From Chloroflexota bacterium (GTDB lineage: Bacteria; Chloroflexota; Dehalococcoidia; GIF9; UBA5629): a stretch of 9,154 nucleotides of DNA. Where the stretch lies: the NCBI GenBank assembly GCA_026389655.1, contig JAPLHL010000426.1, positions 1 to 9,154 on the forward strand, given 5' to 3'. The notes beneath the pieces were generated by a model. It was not told where the DNA came from. It saw only the letters and a list, made by a program, of their open reading frames with translations, and did no database searches. The translations under genes and the position numbers were made by a program. Position 1 is the stretch's first letter. Every line of letters starts with the position of its first letter. Of the stretch, positions 6,536-9,154 are shown piece by piece.

Positions 6536-8992
6536 TTAATCGTTTTCCACCCTTTTATGCCAGATTCTATCGAATTCCATGGCCAAAAGCCTGTTTTCAG
6601 GGTGCTCTAACCCCGGATCTTTTGCAAATAACGTCCGGGCTTCCCTCCGTGCGACCTCGAGGAGCTGTGTATCGGACAGCCTGGCCATCTTCAGATCAGG
6701 CAAACCGCTCTGGCGCGTACCGAAAAACTCACCCGGCCCGCGGAGTTCCAGGTCCTTTTCAGCCAGCGCAAACCCGTCGCTTATCTCTTCTATGGCTTTT
6801 AGCCGCTCCTGGCCGTATTCCGAAGGATTTTCAGAGAGCAGCAGGCAATAACTTTGTTTGTCGCCCCTGCCAACCCTTCCCCTGAACTGGTGCAATTGCG
6901 CCAGCCCGAAACGGTCGGCGGCCTCGACCAGCATGATCGTTGCATTCGGCACATCAATACCCACTTCTACAACGGACGTGGAAATCAGAACATCCAGTTT
7001 AGCCGCCTTGAAACCGCTCATGACCTTTTCCTTATCCGCCCCTTTCATTTTGCCATGCAGCAGCCCCAGCTTCAGATCAGGAAATATCCCGCTCGACAAC
7101 CTTTCATATTCAGCAACAGCAGCTTTGACCTCGAGGTTCTCGGATTCTTCAATCAGCGGACAGATTATAAAAGCCTGCCGGCCTTCCAGCACCTGTTTAC
7201 GTATAAAATTAGAGGCGCGTTCACGGTCATTCTGAGTCAGCCAGCGCGTCTTAATGGGCTGCCTTCCCGGAGGCATTTCATTTATGGTAGATATATCCAG
7301 GTCGCCGTAGAGGGTCAGCGCCAGCGTCCTGGGTATCGGGGTAGCAGTCATAACCAGCAAATGAGGATTGAAGCCCTTTTGACGTAAGGCTGTGCGTTGC
7401 AGTACGCCAAAGCGGTGCTGCTCGTCGATGATCACCAGCCCCAGTTTCGAGAAGTGCACTCCTTTTTGAATCAAGGCATGCGTGCCTATGAGGATATTGA
7501 TTTCTCCAGCCTTTATTTTCTCGTAGATTGCAGATTTCTCTTTCGCACTCAAGCTGCCGGTAAGAAGTGCAACATTTATGTCAAATGGAAAAACATGTTC
7601 AAATGTATATATATTATCGTGCCTGGAACTTTCGCCTGCCACGGCAGACAACAGCTTGTACAGGGTAGCAAAATGCTGTTCTGCAAGTATCTCGGTCGGC
7701 GCCATCAAAGCCCCCTGGTAACCGTTCTCTACAGTAGCCAACAAGGCAATAGTGGCCACCACCGTTTTACCGCTGCCAACATCACCCTGCAGCAGGCGGG
7801 ACATGGGGACATCCCTGGCTAAATCATCGCAGATATCACGGGTCACCTTTCGCTGCGCTTCCGTCAGTGTAAAGGGCAACGAGCCTATAAATTTTTCGAG
7901 ACTTTCGCTATTAATAAGAAATTTGTGGCCGGGTTGATCTTCCTGCCATTCGCGCTTCTTATCCAGCACGCCAAGCTGCAATAAAAATAATTCGTCGAAG
8001 GCAAGCCGTTTCCTGGACAGGTCCTGCGACGCATAATCCGCCGGGTAGTGCGCCTGCTTAATAGCCTGCTGCAGCCCGATCAAGCCGCATCTCTGGCGGA
8101 CGGCCTGGGGTAAAAACTCCGGGGTACGCCCCAGATAAGCATCCAAAGCATTCTTAACTACAGACCTGACCTGCCGTGGAAACAGACCCTGCGTAAGCTG
8201 ATACACGGGCACCAGCCTGCCAGTGTGCATCAACTCCTTATCCTCAATCAACTCCCATTCGGGATTTTCAAACACTTGCCTGTAGCCAAATTCAGTTACC
8301 CGTCCGCTCACTGCAATGCGCGAGTTGGTCTTCAACTGGCGGGCCACCCACGGTTGATTGAACCAGACCGCCCTGATATTACCCGTTTCATCGCCCAGTA
8401 CCGCTTCACTGCCCTTCATGCGGCCGAACATGGTCACATTAGCTTCCCATATGTTAACAAAGACCGTTTGATATTTGCCGGTTTCCAGGGCTGATACCGT
8501 TGTGCGCTTGCTGAAATCCATAAACCTGCGGGGAAAGAAATAGAGCAGGTCCCTGACGCTGTAGACCCCCAATTTTGCCAACTTTTTGGCCATACTATCG
8601 CCACTACCTCTTACCACAGCGATAGATTCGTCCAAAGATGCTTCAGAAGACACCGCAGGAGCCGGTTTCACTATCCGGGCAGGCGCTTTTCGCTGTCCTT
8701 TTGGAAGGACCTGCTTTTTCACGCCAGCCGGCTGTTCCAACTCCCTTAGCACTTCACGCACCAATACTTCACGCTGCTCCCTGCTTCTACCGGCGTAGTC
8801 CGCACCAGACAATAAGACTCTTAGCGGCGCGTTTATAGAAGCAGCAGCAGGGCCCTGTAAGTTATCTGCGGACCATTTACGGATATACTTGTCGAGACCG
8901 CCAATAACAGCCCTATCGGCATACCCGTTTTTGACTTCTAAATTCAGAATGGTGCGAAGAAAAGCAGTCTGGTTATCAGCAGACAATGTCAT
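6536..8992 (-). CDS. recG: ATP-dependent DNA helicase RecG with N-terminal extension
   Basis: A superfamily 2 double-stranded DNA translocase that regresses stalled forks and processes branched recombination intermediates. It has 818 residues against about 690 in E. coli. Residues 1-90 are an extra N-terminal region, 90-120 a Lys/Pro/Ala-rich linker, and 125-158 a helix-hairpin-helix-like lead-in (KLAKLGVYSVRDLLYFFPRR). The OB-fold wedge domain runs about 165-260. Helicase motifs: Walker A GDVGSGKT (403-410), DEQH box (523-526), TATPIPRTL (549-557), STSVVEVGIDVP (671-682) and motif VI QFRGRVGRG (702-710). The RecG-specific DLELRGPGEFFGTRQSG is at 747-763. The ATG at 8992 abuts an in-frame TAG, so the frame cannot extend upstream. 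There is no Shine-Dalgarno, implying coupling to an upstream gene. A ~20-residue AT-rich insertion is seen at 452-472. It leads the recG-argS-trpS cluster. Confidence 0.96.
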   Translation of the reverse strand: MTLSADNQTAFLRTILNLEVKNGYADRAVIGGLDKYIRKWSADNLQGPAAASINAPLRVLLSGADYAGRSREQREVLVREVLRELEQPAGVKKQVLPKGQRKAPARIVKPAPAVSSEASLDESIAVVRGSGDSMAKKLAKLGVYSVRDLLYFFPRRFMDFSKRTTVSALETGKYQTVFVNIWEANVTMFGRMKGSEAVLGDETGNIRAVWFNQPWVARQLKTNSRIAVSGRVTEFGYRQVFENPEWELIEDKELMHTGRLVPVYQLTQGLFPRQVRSVVKNALDAYLGRTPEFLPQAVRQRCGLIGLQQAIKQAHYPADYASQDLSRKRLAFDELFLLQLGVLDKKREWQEDQPGHKFLINSESLEKFIGSLPFTLTEAQRKVTRDICDDLARDVPMSRLLQGDVGSGKTVVATIALLATVENGYQGALMAPTEILAEQHFATLYKLLSAVAGESSRHDNIYTFEHVFPFDINVALLTGSLSAKEKSAIYEKIKAGEINILIGTHALIQKGVHFSKLGLVIIDEQHRFGVLQRTALRQKGFNPHLLVMTATPIPRTLALTLYGDLDISTINEMPPGRQPIKTRWLTQNDRERASNFIRKQVLEGRQAFIICPLIEESENLEVKAAVAEYERLSSGIFPDLKLGLLHGKMKGADKEKVMSGFKAAKLDVLISTSVVEVGIDVPNATIMLVEAADRFGLAQLHQFRGRVGRGDKQSYCLLLSENPSEYGQERLKAIEEISDGFALAEKDLELRGPGEFFGTRQSGLPDLKMARLSDTQLLEVARREARTLFAKDPGLEHPENRLLAMEFDRIWHKRVEND

Positions 8993-9154
8993 CTATTGAA
9001 TTGCAGGCTTGAGATTACCAGTGGTAAACAGGTTTGCATCCTTCTGCGTGCGCTGCCTAATTCCGTCCTTTATCGATTGCATAGAAGGCAGCGAATGGAA
9101 TCTTTTTCGCCCGGACTCAGTATCAGCCTCGATCGCAGTGAGATCATGCTGCAT
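8993..9154 (-). CDS. Unidentified frame, probably the 3' end of a gene upstream of recG (partial)
   Basis: The minus strand is open from the window edge for 53 codons and ends in TAG immediately before the recG ATG (CAA TAG ATG). The visible residues begin MQHDLTAIEADTESGRKRF and end NLKPAIQ. They are polar, without membrane segments or a motif I recognise. The first visible codon is an ATG exactly at the edge, which may be coincidence, so whether this is a small whole protein or a C-terminal tail is undecided. Support is limited to the open frame (the other two minus-strand frames have stops) and the tight junction with recG, which lacks a Shine-Dalgarno and would gain from coupling. It could also be non-coding leader. 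Confidence 0.4.
   Translation of the reverse strand: MQHDLTAIEADTESGRKRFHSLPSMQSIKDGIRQRTQKDANLFTTGNLKPAIQ
9015..9027. promoter_or_regulatory. Perfect 13-bp palindrome upstream of recG
   Basis: TTACCA-G-TGGTAA is a perfect dyad with a single central base, centred 29 bp upstream of the recG ATG. It resembles a generic dimeric-repressor operator, but no recognisable regulator or promoter accompanies it, and it would lie inside the putative upstream reading frame. The assignment is tentative. Confidence 0.2.

Overview
The window looks like an ordinary chromosomal housekeeping segment from an anaerobic-type bacterium. The proteins read as Chloroflexota (Dehalococcoidia-like), with Firmicutes-like clostridia as the alternative. 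This rests only on protein flavour: a RecG with an N-terminal extension, an Asp/Glu-tRNA amidotransferase, an Lrp/AsnC regulator paired with a class I aminotransferase, and a TrpRS with an iron-sulfur-type cysteine motif. No search was run, so the taxonomy is tentative.

Left part (1-2671, plus strand): the C-terminal ~280 residues of GatA, cut by the window edge; a 104-bp gap with a good extended -10 promoter; then a two-gene unit of an Lrp/AsnC-family regulator and a PLP-dependent class I/II aminotransferase, 36 bp apart.

Middle (about 2667-2973): an AT-rich island (34.6 % GC for 2701-2940 by hand count; a sampled stretch of the neighbouring aminotransferase gene is above 50 %) between two convergent transcription units. 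It carries a small two-helix membrane protein gene with a strong Shine-Dalgarno. It is bounded by inverted repeats with a perfect 14-bp core and about 40 bp of imperfect similarity, which begin at the stop codons of both flanking genes. This is the most unusual structure in the window and could be a MITE-like or cargo-carrying non-autonomous element.

Right part (2969-9154, minus strand): a likely operon read right to left. It consists of the tail of an unidentified upstream frame, recG, argS, trpS, an inositol-monophosphatase-family gene that overlaps trpS by 8 bp, and then the small membrane gene. It combines replication-fork rescue (RecG) with two aminoacyl-tRNA synthetases. GatA at the other end of the window also serves aminoacyl-tRNA formation, but in a separate, convergent unit. 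No rRNA, tRNA, CRISPR array, transposase or phage gene was seen.
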